From Ceraceosorus guamensis (lineage: Eukaryota > Basidiomycota > Exobasidiomycetes > Ceraceosorales > Ceraceosoraceae): a DNA stretch of 64,000 bases. The position numbers and the translations under genes are program-made. The notes under the pieces were generated by a model. It was not told where the DNA came from. It saw nothing but the letters and a program-made list of their open reading frames with translations, and ran no database searches. The stretch spans positions 1 to 64,000 of the forward strand of contig NW_020290042.1 in the NCBI RefSeq assembly GCF_003144195.1. The letters are read 5' to 3'. Within the stretch, counting starts at the first letter, position 1. Each line of letters begins with the position of its first letter. Below, piece by piece: positions 1 to 11,380 of this stretch.

Positions 1-1692
1 CGCGCGGTCATGCAGCAGCAGGTCCGTCCTTCAGCGCAAATGCGATCTGCCATCTCGCCAAGAACGAGCAGATCAAACATGAGCGTTCGTGATGTTCTTC
101 TTTCTGCAGTCGAAAGTCACGTTCAAAAAGGTCGCAAGTCCACCATTGTCGAGTGATGAGTCGAGGTTTGAGTGTTGTTCTTCCCCTTCAAAGCTATAGA
201 GCAGCTCGTCGCTGCACGTGTAGCACGGCGCCCTCTGCACTTGGCCTGTCAGTGCTCAAGTGGGCAACTCGGTCGTGCGCCCTGCTTGACCTTCCTTTGC
301 TCCCTTCCGCGCATGCAAAATTGGAATTCAGCTGAAGCCACACAGTCGCGAAGATGCGCCTATTGCTGCATGCATGCAAGCTGCAGCAGCTGGGAAAGGG
401 TGCATGCATACCTGGTGATCTGCTTGCTTGAGCTGCAAAGTCGTGATGATGCTCGAGTGGCAAGCCTTTCGCAGTGAAGGAATGCCTCACTTCAGGCTTA
501 TGATTACGACTTCATTTGTACTCGTGACTGCAGCACCAGCAGATCTTGATGAGAGTGAAAAAGTGGTCCAAAAACCTCAGATCATCACCGAAACATGCAT
601 GGCTGCCTGCCACGGGTTGCAAACCCTTGATTTTGATCCATGCTGGACTTCAAATTGCCGAGGTCGAGCCAATCACCATCACAAATGCAGCGCCACTGCA
701 CGCATAGCGACAGTCGTGACGGTACGTAGGATGGCCGAGTGAGCGACACGGTGTATGCACTCCCTCAACTCAGCTGCAGGGTCGCTTTGCGGAGTCAGAG
801 CGCTGGCGGCTGTCAGAGCTCAAAGAAGATCGATCACAAATCTCCTTTCCGTAGACAGGCCTTCAGCAGGGAAGTGCAGGCCAGCTGCCAGCAGTCAGCA
901 CCAGGCGGAACGGCCCCGCCAGCCCCCGGTCGGTCTGCGCCGGCGGTCGTTACGATCAAATCACATACCGGAATACCTGCATACCTGCGTGAATGCTCTG
1001 ATTGACGGCGGAGACACGATTCGAATCAGAAGGCTGAAGGTCACTCTGCGCGCACTTTCTCTCTCATCAAAGTCAAGAATGTTGCACATCGCGTCCATCT
1101 GCCAATAGACGAGTCTACAGGCAAGAGCTAGCCAGGTGTGCAGCCAAAGCTCTGACTTGAAAAGAGTCCATGAGTTGTTGTGTGTGTGAGGTACGTACGA
1201 CGGAGAGACTTAATGACTGGGCTAATTATACCTCGGACCGGCCTCTGCGGCTCCGCGCAGCCACGCGCAGTCGTGAGTGTACCGAGTCGATCCAGCACCA
1301 GCACGCACGTATGCTACCGGCATGGCATGCAACGGGGAGAAAAGCATGGATGCAGTCAAGGCACTCGACCATGCAAGCATGTAAAGAGGTGCCTACCGTC
1401 GCCCATGTCGTGTGCTCATCTAGCTGGAGCACACCCGCAACACCAGCACGGAAAACTTAAAACGTCCTGCTGCTTTCGGTAGCCACCTCTCGCGCAACCC
1501 CGGGCTCATCACTCGAAGCATCCTTTCTCCTCATCCCAGAATTCTCCCTTCCGAACCCTCACCCCAAGTCCTCGCAGCCGTCCTTTGGCCACCCCTCCTC
1601 CTGTATTTGACTGTGCACTTTCGTCCGCGCTCCAAGCATCCGACATCGCGCCGACAAATACCTAGGAGCTGCCTTTGAATCTCTAGATCAAC
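1..1692. other. Spacer without a recognised gene
   Basis: Only short overlapping open frames with no family resemblance occur here. The last ~190 bases before the deacetylase start are pyrimidine-rich (about 1500-1690), as expected of a fungal promoter and leader. The left edge may cut an unseen gene. Confidence 0.5.
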
Positions 1693-3072
1693 ATGCGTGC
1701 TGCTTCTATTCTCGGCGGCCTGGCTCTGGCCTTTGCCGTGACGTCTGCGCCAGCAACTGCCGACAGCATGATCAAGCGACCAGGGACCGAGCGCCACGCA
1801 CTGGTCAAGCGCGCCCACCAGCTGGCCCGCGATGAAGTCCTTTCGACTTTGCCATCATTTGTCCGGGAAGACTTGGCCAAGCGTGATCCCAACGACTATG
1901 AGGTGCACTACGAACACCTTTTGGATAGGTATATGAGCGACGAAGCTCCTCTGAACGAGCTCGAGCGTCGCGCTGAGAAATTCGACGCCGGAGGCCCCGC
2001 TCACGATGGCGCGGCCACCTGGGTCAACGGACATGGTCCTGGTATCGGACAGTGCGGAGGCAAGAAAGTCGCCATCAGTACGTATTGCGGGCATCAGTAG
2101 TGCTGGCAAGGAGGCACTTATTTAGCGCTTTGCTCATCGTCGTCCTGCACTCCACGCTCCGCCTTGCAGCTTTTGACGATGGACCCTACGAAAACCATCT
2201 GAAGCTCGCCCAGAAGTTCAAGGATGCGAACCAATTCCTGACCTTCTTTGTCAACGGTGAGATTGTGCTCCTATCGACGCTTGTCCGAAAATGGCTTCTC
2301 TGACGCCATCCAACATCCTGCTCGCGATCTTTGTGGCGCACCAGGCAACAACTTCGGTTGCATCTACGACAAGCCCTACCCTCAGCAAATGCGCAAGGCT
2401 TGGGACCTGGGCGTCGCTACCTACGGCTCTCACACTTGGTCGCATGCCAACTTGACCTCTGCGACGAGCGATGATCAGATCCTCAAACAGTTGCACCTCG
2501 TCGAGGAGGCCCTTTACCGCATCTTGGGTGGGTGTACCAGAGATGTGCATCGGTAGATGGACTGCTAGTACTCTTGCTGACACGAAATCCTCGGTGCATC
2601 TTCATCGACGACAGGTGTGGTGCCCCGTTACTTGGTGAGTACAACATCCTCGCGGTGTTGGTCGAGTGTCGAGACTGACCGCCCTCCCGCTTGCTTCTCG
2701 CAGCGCCCTCCCTACGGTGAGACGAACCGTCGCATTTTGAAGTTGATGAAAGACAACGACTACAAGGTGGTGCAGTGGAACACGAACAACGGCGACGGTG
2801 ACGGTCTTCCTCCTGCGGAGTCGATCAAAATTTGGCAAAGCATTGAGAAGGCAAACAAGGTGTTGATGTTGAACCACGAGACACACGCGGATACCGTCAA
2901 CAAGGTCGTTCCCGCTGGTCTTGAACATCTCAAACAAGCTGGCATCCAGACTGTGCCTTTGGAGAAATGCTTGAAGCACCACCCTGCTCCTTACAAGGTC
3001 ACCGCCAAGCGCTCTAAGCGTACCGACGAGTGGACCTGCGTAGGAAAGCCTGCTCCCGGCAAATTCGAGTGA
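1693..3072 (+). CDS. Secreted polysaccharide (chitin) deacetylase, NodB family
   Basis: Predicted 347-residue carbohydrate esterase family 4 protein that removes acetyl groups from chitin-type polysaccharide in the secretory path or cell wall. Exons by hand: 1693-2077, 2170-2256, 2345-2527, 2615-2634 (20 nt) and 2704-3072; all phases agree. Seen: an N-terminal signal peptide (about residues 1-23), motif 1 TFDDG (about 129-133, spanning the first junction), zinc-binding motif 2 SHTWSH (about 186-191), motif 3 RPPYG (about 226-230) and a late LNHETH motif. The substrate is inferred from the family. There is no carbohydrate-binding module and no clear C-terminal GPI signal; the tail is basic with a single late Cys. 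It might act on another acetylated glycan. Confidence 0.88.
2615..2634 (+). other. 20-nt micro-exon of the deacetylase gene
   Basis: It lies between acceptor CAG (2612-2614) and donor GTGAGT (2635). It encodes VVPRYL after a split glycine codon and joins directly to RPPYG of catalytic motif 3, so the family motif itself supports the exon. Confidence 0.8.
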
Positions 3073-4388
3073 ACAAACCCTAACCCTAACCCTGACTCAC
3101 CATCGATCCACTCTTGTGGGGCATCTCCAGGCCGCATGAAGAGGCTCGGACAATTGACTTGGACAATTCCCGACCATAATTTGTGCTGTTGCACGCGTAC
3201 GCAGCACTCCGTTTCTCTCTCGTCCCTTCAGGCCCTCGGTCACCGTCTAGCATACTGCGTCACTCGATCTGTTTAGACGATTTACTTCTTTCGGCAATTG
3301 CTTCTGTCATCCTCTCTTCACCGAGCGTCACCGCTGCAGCGACTTGAAGCCCTCGTGTAATGCCATGGTTCAATCTCGCGTTTGCGCTCCTTGCTTGCTT
3401 GTGATACCACTGAAACGTGGACGTGACAATGAGGGCTGTAGACGCAAGAGGTACAAGCGTGCTCTGCTGTTCAATGGACGCAAGATCAGGACGAGGTCAG
3501 ACACCTGCAGGATGCCTGTGTGCCATGTGGCGCCGTTCAAGGGCAGCAGGCGGAGGATGCATTGTCTATCACGCAAGCCGAGATTTCAAGTCTTGGCTAG
3601 CTTGCTCCTCGTCTTGAGATCACTCGCATCAGTCACAGTCCAAGTCGCATGAGCACGCGTCCGCGGTGTGTGGGGATCTCGGCCGCTATAACATGCGGCC
3701 GGGTCATCGTGCAGCAGTTAAAAGCACCTTTTCGTATTGGCGATTCCCACCAAGTGGGCCGCGCAGACAGACAGGACAGCCCATGTGCAAAGCTCGTGCG
3801 CATGTGGCAGGGAGTGTTACTTCTTTGTCCACTGCTGACTCGTTGCGCGAGCTCACCGCTTGGTGATGGATTTGAAAGACGTACTGGTGAGCCTTGAGTG
3901 GCAGGAAGCGGCTAGTCGTTGTGGAGAAGGTTGGATGGTGCACATGAAGGCTTCAGAGCCGCGCCTACGTCTATAGCAGTCACGAGTCAAAAGGAGTCTG
4001 AGTGTGAGTCGCGATCGAGTCGTCAGCGGAACCTCAGCACAGGGCAGCAACGAGGCCCGCTGCTGCATCTTCTCGATCGCGCACAGACGCATGACGGCAC
4101 GCCTGCCGCTGTTTCCTGTGTTTCCTGCATGCTGGTCCGGCGGTGCCTTGGCAGCATCAAGATCGACTGCGACGCCCGCGTTCTGACCACGCTCATTCAC
4201 ATTCACATTGGTGATTACACTCGACCGATCTGTGCGCTTGCATCTGCTTAGTGCTCTCAACCACGTCCAACACTTTCGTCAGCTTGTATCATTCATCGAC
4301 TGCCTTCGCCGCTCAACAGCGCATCCACGACATCAGCCATTGCTTTCAACACACTTGAAACTGCATACGACCTCACCAGCACTTCAAC
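3073..4388. other. Spacer between deacetylase and orphan gene
   Basis: No recognisable gene. It holds a telomere-like triplet right after the deacetylase stop, and near 3979-4022 a GTCACGAGTC / GAGTCGCGATCGAGT motif cluster that recurs elsewhere in the window. Confidence 0.5.
3076..3093 (+). repeat. Telomere-like AACCCT x3
   Basis: Three exact AACCCT units (complement AGGGTT) begin three bases after the deacetylase stop codon, so they would lie in its 3' UTR. This is the telomere repeat type of many basidiomycetes, but three units are too few to be a telomere end. Confidence 0.85.
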
Positions 4389-6731
4389 ATGTCTTCAAAT
4401 GTAGCAGTGCAACCTAGCCAAAGCGATCCAAGTGGTGCTGATGCAAATCAATCAGGATCAAAGTTTAAGCGCTTTCTGAAAAAGTTTGGTCGCAGGACGT
4501 CGGATGACGTTGCTGGCGGTCATGTTGAAGGGTCCAACGTCGACACGCCTAATGCACAGAACGGTTCCCCTTGGGCTACGAATGGCGGTGAAGGACTGCC
4601 AAACGGTCACAGGAGCAGCGGCCACACGCCATCTGGCGCTGCTCCGGACCCGACTGTCTCGGACTACAAGAGCAACGAGAAAGGCACTGGTCGATCGAGG
4701 AGAGGTAGCGCGAAAGGTGAGACGGCCTCTCGTCAAGGTACACCCAAAGCTCGCAGAAGCTTCTTTGGAAACAGCGGCAACACTTCGGCTCAAGCTTCTG
4801 CAGCGCCCACGCCAATCTTGCCTCCACTGAGCTCCAACAATGATCGTGCTGCCGTCGGTCAAAAATCAGGCGTCACCCCCTCCTCGCCTGCCGCAGCGCT
4901 GGGACTTGGGTTTGATGCCTCTCGTGCACCTGATCTTGCTGGAACGCTGCAATTGCCTCAAAATGATGGGTCAAACAGCCCTCCGCCTCAGATTGGCGGC
5001 TTACCAACATTGGAAGCGCTTAGGCCTGCAGACGTCATCGCGAGCGCGCCGCAGAGCAATAATGCAGGGCCCGCTCCAGCAGAGGTTCCCCAACTGCGAG
5101 AGGACGCAAAGCCATTGGAAGATTTGACTACAGCTGGACTTGCTGATGGGCCCAATACAGCTTCGGCTGCTGCAGCTGCTGCGATAGCTCCAACCGAGCC
5201 GCTGCTGACGGCCGAGACCGCATACTCTGGTCACATAGACGGTGACGGCGACGAAGCACCGCAATCGAGCGGCGCAATTGTCAGCGACGAGGTCTTGCCC
5301 GCTCAAGCCGCCACTACAGCAGCTTCGCAGGATGGGTCGAGCTCTGCTAGCGGATATGAGCCCTCTTTGGGTGCCAGAACCGCCGACACTGGAAAGCACA
5401 GTCGTGCAAGCACAAAGCCGACTACGCTGATGAGCTACGAAGGACGTGATGGTGGTGAGTATACTGAAGACGTCTCCTCAATGCGGATGCTCCCATGGGT
5501 GAGCTGACACCAGCCTTTGCCACCATATTCAGCTGCTCCCTCTTTGGCCGGCATTGCTACTCACAGGCATGGCGATGCTACTTCTTCAGCTCCGGGTGCC
5601 GCCTCCGCAACCCCGGTCATCTCGTTCGTTGACCCTTCCATTTCGGTACCAGGGGCAGACGAGCCTGCTTCTTCAGAGCCATTCATCTCGGTCCCAGCAC
5701 TCTCGCGTCCTCACCCCTCCAACAATCCTGCTCCTGGCGCAATCCCGCCTGACAATGCATCGGTCCTGACGCTCGCTTCCTCCACCGCAGCTGCCTCGAT
5801 CGGTGCGGGAACAGGGTACGCTGCATCGTCTCGACACGGGCATGCTCATGCTCCGTCTCTAGGCGGTGCAAGATCCATCGTCGGGTCTCTCATGGGAGAA
5901 CGTCGGAACTCTAGCGATACGTATGCTAGTGTCAAGGCGCTACCTCCTCAAAGCAGAAGGGGCAGCGACTCGTCTATGCGCACGGGTAAGGAAAGCATTC
6001 CTGCTTCCGCTACCGGTCTCAACTCTGCCAACGCTATGCTTGTTGGTGGAGCCGGAAGTAGCGCTGCGAGCTTCAGGGATGCAAATACACAGAGCAGCCC
6101 GCTAGTAACTGCGTCCGGGGGACCTGGCGCACCAGGAGATAGAATTAGGTAAGTGCGCCTGTTGGGTCAAGAGCATCCGCTTCAAGAAGCTGACGTGCTC
6201 ACCGCCGGTGCTCGCAGCATGCAAAGAACCCCGTCACAACGCACGATTGCAACGCAGTTGTCGATCCCACTTTCGACCTCTATTGGCGCTGGTGCTGGAT
6301 TGGCGGTCCCAAATGCGAGCGGGTCATCGTCATCGAACGCAGCCTCCACTGCGACCAGTGGTCCCACAAGCCCAACCACTCCTCAAGTGACAAACAACTC
6401 GGCCAGCGATGGTCAAGCGGCACTCGAGTCGAGCGATCGGGCAGCAGCAGCAGACGGTTTGAGCGACGGTGCCCCGTCAGCTCTAACGGCAGCGGCGGCT
6501 GCCGCAGCAGGTGCCGCTGGCACAATCGCTGCCACAGCCACCTCTCTCATCTCGGGCGGTGGGTCAGGCTCGGCGCCCGCAGAGAAGGATGGCGCGCAAG
6601 TGCAGACCCTGCCGACGGCAGCTTCCACTTTTGCGCAAGAGAATGCACAGAAAGAAGTGCAAAGAACGACGGAGGATGCGAATGGAGTGGTACAGGCTCA
6701 TGCAGACTCTCTGGCGGCGCAGGCGAGTTGA
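4389..6731 (+). CDS. Disordered Ser/Ala-rich orphan protein with basic N-terminus
   Basis: Not recognised. Exons 4389-5454, 5533-6148 and 6218-6731 give 731 residues; phases agree at both junctions and donors are GTGAGT and GTAAGT. The chain starts MSSNVAVQ and soon has a strongly basic, amphipathic-looking stretch, KFKRFLKKFGRR (about residues 25-36). The rest is low-complexity Ser/Ala/Gly/Pro sequence with many possible phosphosites (RRGS, RRNS). A late Ala-rich hydrophobic patch (about 70 residues long) is followed by a charged tail. No catalytic motif is visible. A membrane- or cortex-associated scaffold is conceivable from the basic helix, but this is a guess. Confidence 0.7.
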
Positions 6732-7121
6732 GAAGCAGCATCAAGAGGAACAGCGGGGCGGTCGCGATAATTTCCGCAGCAGAAGACGCGTCGAGTGAGC
6801 GAAGTTTGACGTGATACGCGACCATCTCTTAGATATATGGATCGCTAGCGCACAGTGCGCAGCAGAAACTCGCAAGATGAGCGGTGCGACGATGTGGCTT
6901 TCGATACTCTTGCATCCTCTTAGCACAATGGAAACACTTCATAATCGGTACGCACGTCTGCACACGCGGCTTGACTGATCACTGCACGTGAAAGCGGCAC
7001 GAGTCGGCAGCATGAACTTTGAAGGTGATCGGAGCGTGGACATTGGGACGAGACGACAGCGGACGAAAGTGAAGCGTTGACCTTGGAAGTGTATTGTTCG
7101 ACGCGCTGGGCGCTTGGCACC
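6732..7121. other. Convergent spacer
   Basis: About 390 bases between two convergent stops; nothing but short random frames. It must hold both 3' ends. Confidence 0.5.
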
Positions 7122-8365
7122 TTATTCCTCTCCATCCACAATGAGCGTCTTGACAGAGAACTTGGTCCTGTCCGCAGAGTGCCTCACAGCCTCGTCTGCC
7201 TGCTCCAATGGGAAAGTCTTGGTGACGATGGGCAAGAGGTCGATGACGCCACCAGCGACGAGCCTGATGGCTCTAGGCCAAGTGTTGGAGTATCTGAACA
7301 GATGAGAGACTGTGATTTGTCGAACGGAGAGTTCCATAAAGGGAACCTGGATGAAATCTTTGCCTACCCCAACGATGAAGACCAGGCCTGCTGATTGGGT
7401 TGCGTAGGCTGCAGTGTGGATGGAAGACTCTACACCTGTGCACTCCATCGTCACTTCTGGCATCACTTGAACGCCCATATCGGCAGCGTTGGTAAAGACG
7501 TCCACGATCTCTCTAGCAGCAGTCTTGGCGTCCTTTTTGGTGTCCACTTGATACGTGTTTACCGAAGGTACGAGCTTCTTGGCAAAGTCTAGACGCTCAG
7601 AGGACAAATCTGTGATGACGATGGGGGAGCAACCTGAAGCTTTTGCGCACAAGAGCTGCACCACTCCGATGGGACCAGCTCCGGTGATGAGCACCGGTTG
7701 ACCCAGCTTTAGTTCGGCGCGTAGAGTAGCGCTGAGGCAGACGCTGAGAGGTTCGAGCAGAGCAATCTCGGCCCACTTCATGCTCTTGGGCACCTTGTGC
7801 AACCATCCGGCAGGATGAACGTGGTATCGCGTCAGCGTTCCATCTTTGGGAGGAACGCTGTAGAAATCGACCGTAGGGCAGAGATTGTACTGGCCAGTCA
7901 AGCAAAAATTGCAAGTGGCCTTTCCGCACGGAACTCCAGGCTCGATGGCCACTCTGTCCCCCACGGACACGTTGGTCACACCTTCGCCCACAGCGACAAC
8001 TTCTCCACCCGACTCGTGACCCAAAGCTGTGCAATCGGTAATCTTCCAAGGTCCTAGACCAGCATGTTGCCAAAAGTGCACGTCTGACCCGCATACACCC
8101 GTTGCTCGCACGTGCACAAGGGCTTGACCTGGGCCGGGCTTGGGGCAAGCGGACCTCTTCAGCTCCAACTTCTTCTCGTGCGTGGCCTAGCAAAGAGAAG
8201 CGGAGCGCAATTTCGCAGAGTCAGCACTGGCTAAATCGCTAAGCGCCAGCCAGCGGGAGGACCGAGGCAAACAGAATTGCGCCTCAGTGTCGCTTGGTCA
8301 CTCACCACAAGAGTAAGATTTTCCTTGAACTGCTGCGAAGCAGACGAGTCTAGAGCAGGCGCCAT
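7122..8365 (-). CDS. Zinc-dependent NAD polyol dehydrogenase (L-arabinitol/xylitol/sorbitol type)
   Basis: 374-residue medium-chain dehydrogenase that likely oxidises a sugar alcohol in the cytosol (pentose or sorbitol catabolism). Two exons: 8365-8306 (MAPALDSS..., 20 codons) and 8186-7122. Seen: catalytic zinc ligands in GVCGSDVHFW and LGHESGGE, the structural zinc Cys cluster CGKATCNFCLTGQYNLC, the Rossmann GAGPIG motif, and an Asp ending the second beta strand (VITDLSSERLDF), which favours NAD over NADP. It most resembles fungal L-arabinitol 4-dehydrogenase, but sorbitol and xylitol dehydrogenases share all these motifs, so the substrate is open. It is divergent from the hydroxyacyl-CoA dehydrogenase. 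Confidence 0.88.
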
Positions 8366-9170
8366 GTTGTGAGAAGGTGTGAGGGTAGATAGGTGTCTCG
8401 TGAGAAGCCGAGGGACGGAGGAACGGTGAATCTCTGACTTAGGCACGAGGATTTGAGATGATGATGGTGGGGAAGCGAGGTGAGCGCTGGTCAGACTAAC
8501 TAAGCTTTTAAGAAACCTCGAGCCGCCCTGCGTGTGTCCACAACCAACATCGATGGTCCTCTCTTCCTCGTCCCCCCCGCACACATGTGCTCTGTTGTGT
8601 ATACCTCTTACTCCCGCAAATCTCGGTTGGTCGGGCCGTGATGCATGAGGCAAGACGGAGCAGGTCTCAAAAGCTCGTCAAGGCCTGAATCTCGCGAGAA
8701 GTGCTGTGTCTGAATGCTTGCGTGGTCTGGCGCATTGCAAGCAATACGTCTCTGTTTCTCTCTCTGCGTACAGATCCAACACCTTGTCGTGTGCGGCTCC
8801 ACTTGTGACTGGGGAAATGTTGGCTTCGCGCATCGCAGCAGCTGCTTGTGCAGTCAAGAGCACAGCAATTTACGCTCCATCAGCACCTGACACCGCATAC
8901 ATATGTTGGCAAATCTCCGTGAGTGCAGTTGCTGTGGAGAAATCAAAGATTACCGAAGCCGCACAGACCGCGGCGAGGAGAGGATCAGAGGCGGGGGCGG
9001 GGCGCCATATGCAGCGGTGACGGAAAGAAAGCCGAGAGATCACGTGTGCAAAGCAAGGCTCAATGGTCAGAAATCGAGATCAATCGTGAAAGGAAAGATG
9101 GTGTGGCGGGTGATATGCCGCGCGTGTGATTGCGAAGCGTGGCTGATGGCTCTATTCACATCAGGCCGCT

Positions 9171-9205
9171 ACTCGTGACTACTACTCGATCGTGAGTCGT
9201 GACTC
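9171..9205. repeat. ACTCGTGACT / CGTGAGTCGTGACTC motif pair
   Basis: ACTCGTGACT at 9171-9180 and CGTGAGTCGTGACTC at 9191-9205, both built from GTGACTC/GAGTCAC-like units. Related copies occur in many other spacers of this window (see findings). Function unknown; either a transcription factor site family or a dispersed short repeat. Confidence 0.5.
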
Positions 9206-9366
9206 TTTCTCTGCACGACTCGTGCTGATTGCTGCACAAGGCCTCGGGCATGCAACCGTGCACCCCGACAGTCCCGATGGCAGCAGCAGCAGCTCGGGTG
9301 GAGGCGGACTTCGCAAGACGGAACTCGAGCGTGCCGACCGGTCAGCGCTGAATCGAGCCGTACAGC

Positions 9367-9368
<2 letters not shown>

Positions 9369-9401
<33 letters not shown>
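9369..9401 (+). repeat. (GCA)11 microsatellite
   Basis: Eleven uninterrupted GCA units, about 220 bases before the hydroxyacyl-CoA dehydrogenase start. A complementary (CTG)5 run lies about 85 bases downstream (9487-9501), so a transcript covering both could fold into a hairpin. Confidence 0.9.
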
Positions 9402-9406
<5 letters not shown>

Positions 9407-9618
9407 GGCATCACGTTTCATCAGCAGCAGCTGCCATCCAACTCAGACTCAAGACTCGAGCGGGCTGCCATGTCAAGTCAGATCAGCTGCTGCTGCTGCT
9501 GCGAAGAAACATAGGCCAAAAGCGTTCATTTCGCAACGCTGTCTGTCGTGCTCACTGATCTTGCTCACCAAACACAGCCAACACTTTCTTCCACCGCAAT
9601 CGAACCCTCTCGTCAGTC

Positions 9619-11065
9619 ATGATCTCATCTGTCGCAACCCCACTGCGTACCTCGGTGCTGCGTTCTGCTGCTACTAGAGCGCCTACTGGCTTCTCTGCGA
9701 GAAACTTCTCCACCTCCCTCGCAGCTCAAAAGGAAGTCCAGAATGTGACCGTGTGAGTGCGCAGCTTCCTTCTCGATCTTGGGCGAGCGAATGGGTCTCA
9801 TAACAGTAGCGCGTCCTCACTCTGCGCTCGATCCGTGCAGTTTCGGAGCTGGTCTCATGGGAGCAGGTATTGCCCAAGTTTTGGCTCACAAGGGAGGCTA
9901 CAACGTCACGCTGGCCGACGTTTCCGAGAAAGCCACAGCCGGCGGTCAAAGCATCATCTCCAAGTCTCTCACCCGCATCTTCAAAAAGTCCATGGCTGAC
10001 AAATCGGCAGAGGAGCAAGCTGAAGCTGTGAAAAAGGTGGTGGATAGCATCAAGGTCTCTACGGACGGGGCTGGAGCAGTCAAGGAGACGGATCTGGTCA
10101 TCGAAGCCATCATCGAGAATGTGGGGATCAAGCAGGAATTGTTCAAGTTCTTGGATGGCAAGGCTCCCAAGGACGCTATCTTTGCCAGCAACACTTCTAG
10201 CTTGAGCATCAAGGACGTCGCTGCGACCATCTCCGAGGAGAGGAAAGCATTGTTTGGCGGTAAGTGGAAGCGCAGACTTTGGTCGCTGTCAATGCTTGAT
10301 GCGAGCGCCATCGTCTCATTACTGCAAGTGTTCTCGGCAGCTCGGCTGACTCACTGCTCCTGCCGGTGTGCGTGTCCCGCTTCGCGCCTTTCCACAAGGT
10401 TTCCACGCGTTCAACCCTGTCCCACAAATGAAGCTCATCGAGATCGTCAAGACAGACCAGACCTCTAAAGACGCTTTTGAGAGCTTGACTGCCGTCGCGA
10501 AGAAGATGGGCAAGGTTCCCGTCAGCTGCGTCGATTCTCCCGGGTGAGTTTGCGGTCCAGCCGATGCATTGCGCAATGTATCGCATGGCGCCACGAAGCA
10601 GCATGCTCCGAGGTGGACGGATGATCGAGAAATTTATTCCATCTTTGCGCTACGATTCGATGCAGATTCATCGTCAATCGACTCCTCGTTCCATACATGC
10701 TCGAAGCCATTCGCCTGGTCGAGAGAGGAGAAGCTACCAAGGAGGACGTGGACACGGCCATGAAGCTTGGCGCCGGATGTAAGCACGCGGTGTCCAATCG
10801 CTCCGGCATCTCCACTCCTTTCTCCTTTCTCTTCTCTGACACATTCTCCTTTCCTCGTCGCGCAGACCCAATGGGACCATTTGAACTTGCCGACCTGGTC
10901 GGCTTGGACACCTTGTCGCACATCTCTAGCGGATGGAGAGATTCTAGGGTGTCTACAGGGGAGATTTCGGCGGAAGCTGTCAAAGAATCTCAGCTGCTCG
11001 AGTCGCTCGTCAAGGAGGGCAAGACTGGAAAGAAGAGCGGAAAGGGAGGCTTCCATCCGCAGTAG
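9619..11065 (+). CDS. Mitochondrial 3-hydroxyacyl-CoA (3-hydroxybutyryl-CoA) dehydrogenase
   Basis: 336-residue NAD-dependent enzyme of fatty-acid beta-oxidation that converts 3-hydroxyacyl-CoA to 3-oxoacyl-CoA. Exons 9619-9752, 9841-10259, 10399-10543, 10666-10778 and 10866-11065; all phases agree. Seen: an Arg/Ser-rich N-terminus typical of a mitochondrial presequence (about residues 1-40), the Rossmann motif FGAGLMGAG, catalytic-region motifs [12 protein letters not shown] and [26 protein letters not shown] across the third exon, and the C-terminal dimerisation domain with [15 protein letters not shown]. Chain-length preference cannot be read from sequence. The N-terminal sequence makes mitochondria more likely than peroxisomes. 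Confidence 0.92.
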
Positions 11066-11380
11066 AGGACATTATTGTGTAGAACGTCCAAGCTCTGCAT
11101 CACGGCTCACGAAGCGGTCGCAGTTCATGCGAAAGCCGTTTGAAATACTGCATACGTCCGGTCGGTCATTCATTCGCACGAATCGGTGTCGAGCGTGTGA
11201 GGGCCAATTTTGAGCGCACAAAGGGGGTACGAGCACACGATCCAAGAGGGACCAATTTCGCTCAGATGTGTACGAATTAGTGGTGTCGATCCGCCAAGAG
11301 CCTTCACGCCAGGCACTCGTCTCAATAGCACAACAAGGGCATTCGATTGTCGAGCCGAGCATGTTGCGGCATGCAACCTG
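11066..11380. other. Convergent spacer
   Basis: 315 bases between the hydroxyacyl-CoA dehydrogenase and Prp3 stops; only room for 3' ends, no feature recognised. Confidence 0.5.

Larger units (their letters stand above)
8366..9618. other. Divergent promoter region with triplet repeats
   Basis: Shared upstream region of the polyol dehydrogenase (-) and hydroxyacyl-CoA dehydrogenase (+). No gene seen. It contains two ACTCGTGACT-type motifs (9171-9205), a (GCA)11 run and a (CTG)5 run. Confidence 0.5.

Noticed and set aside
9182-9677. Poly-Ala, poly-Leu and poly-Gln-like frames near 9.4 kb
   Set aside because: Products of the (GCA)11 repeat in other frames; no conserved sequence around them.
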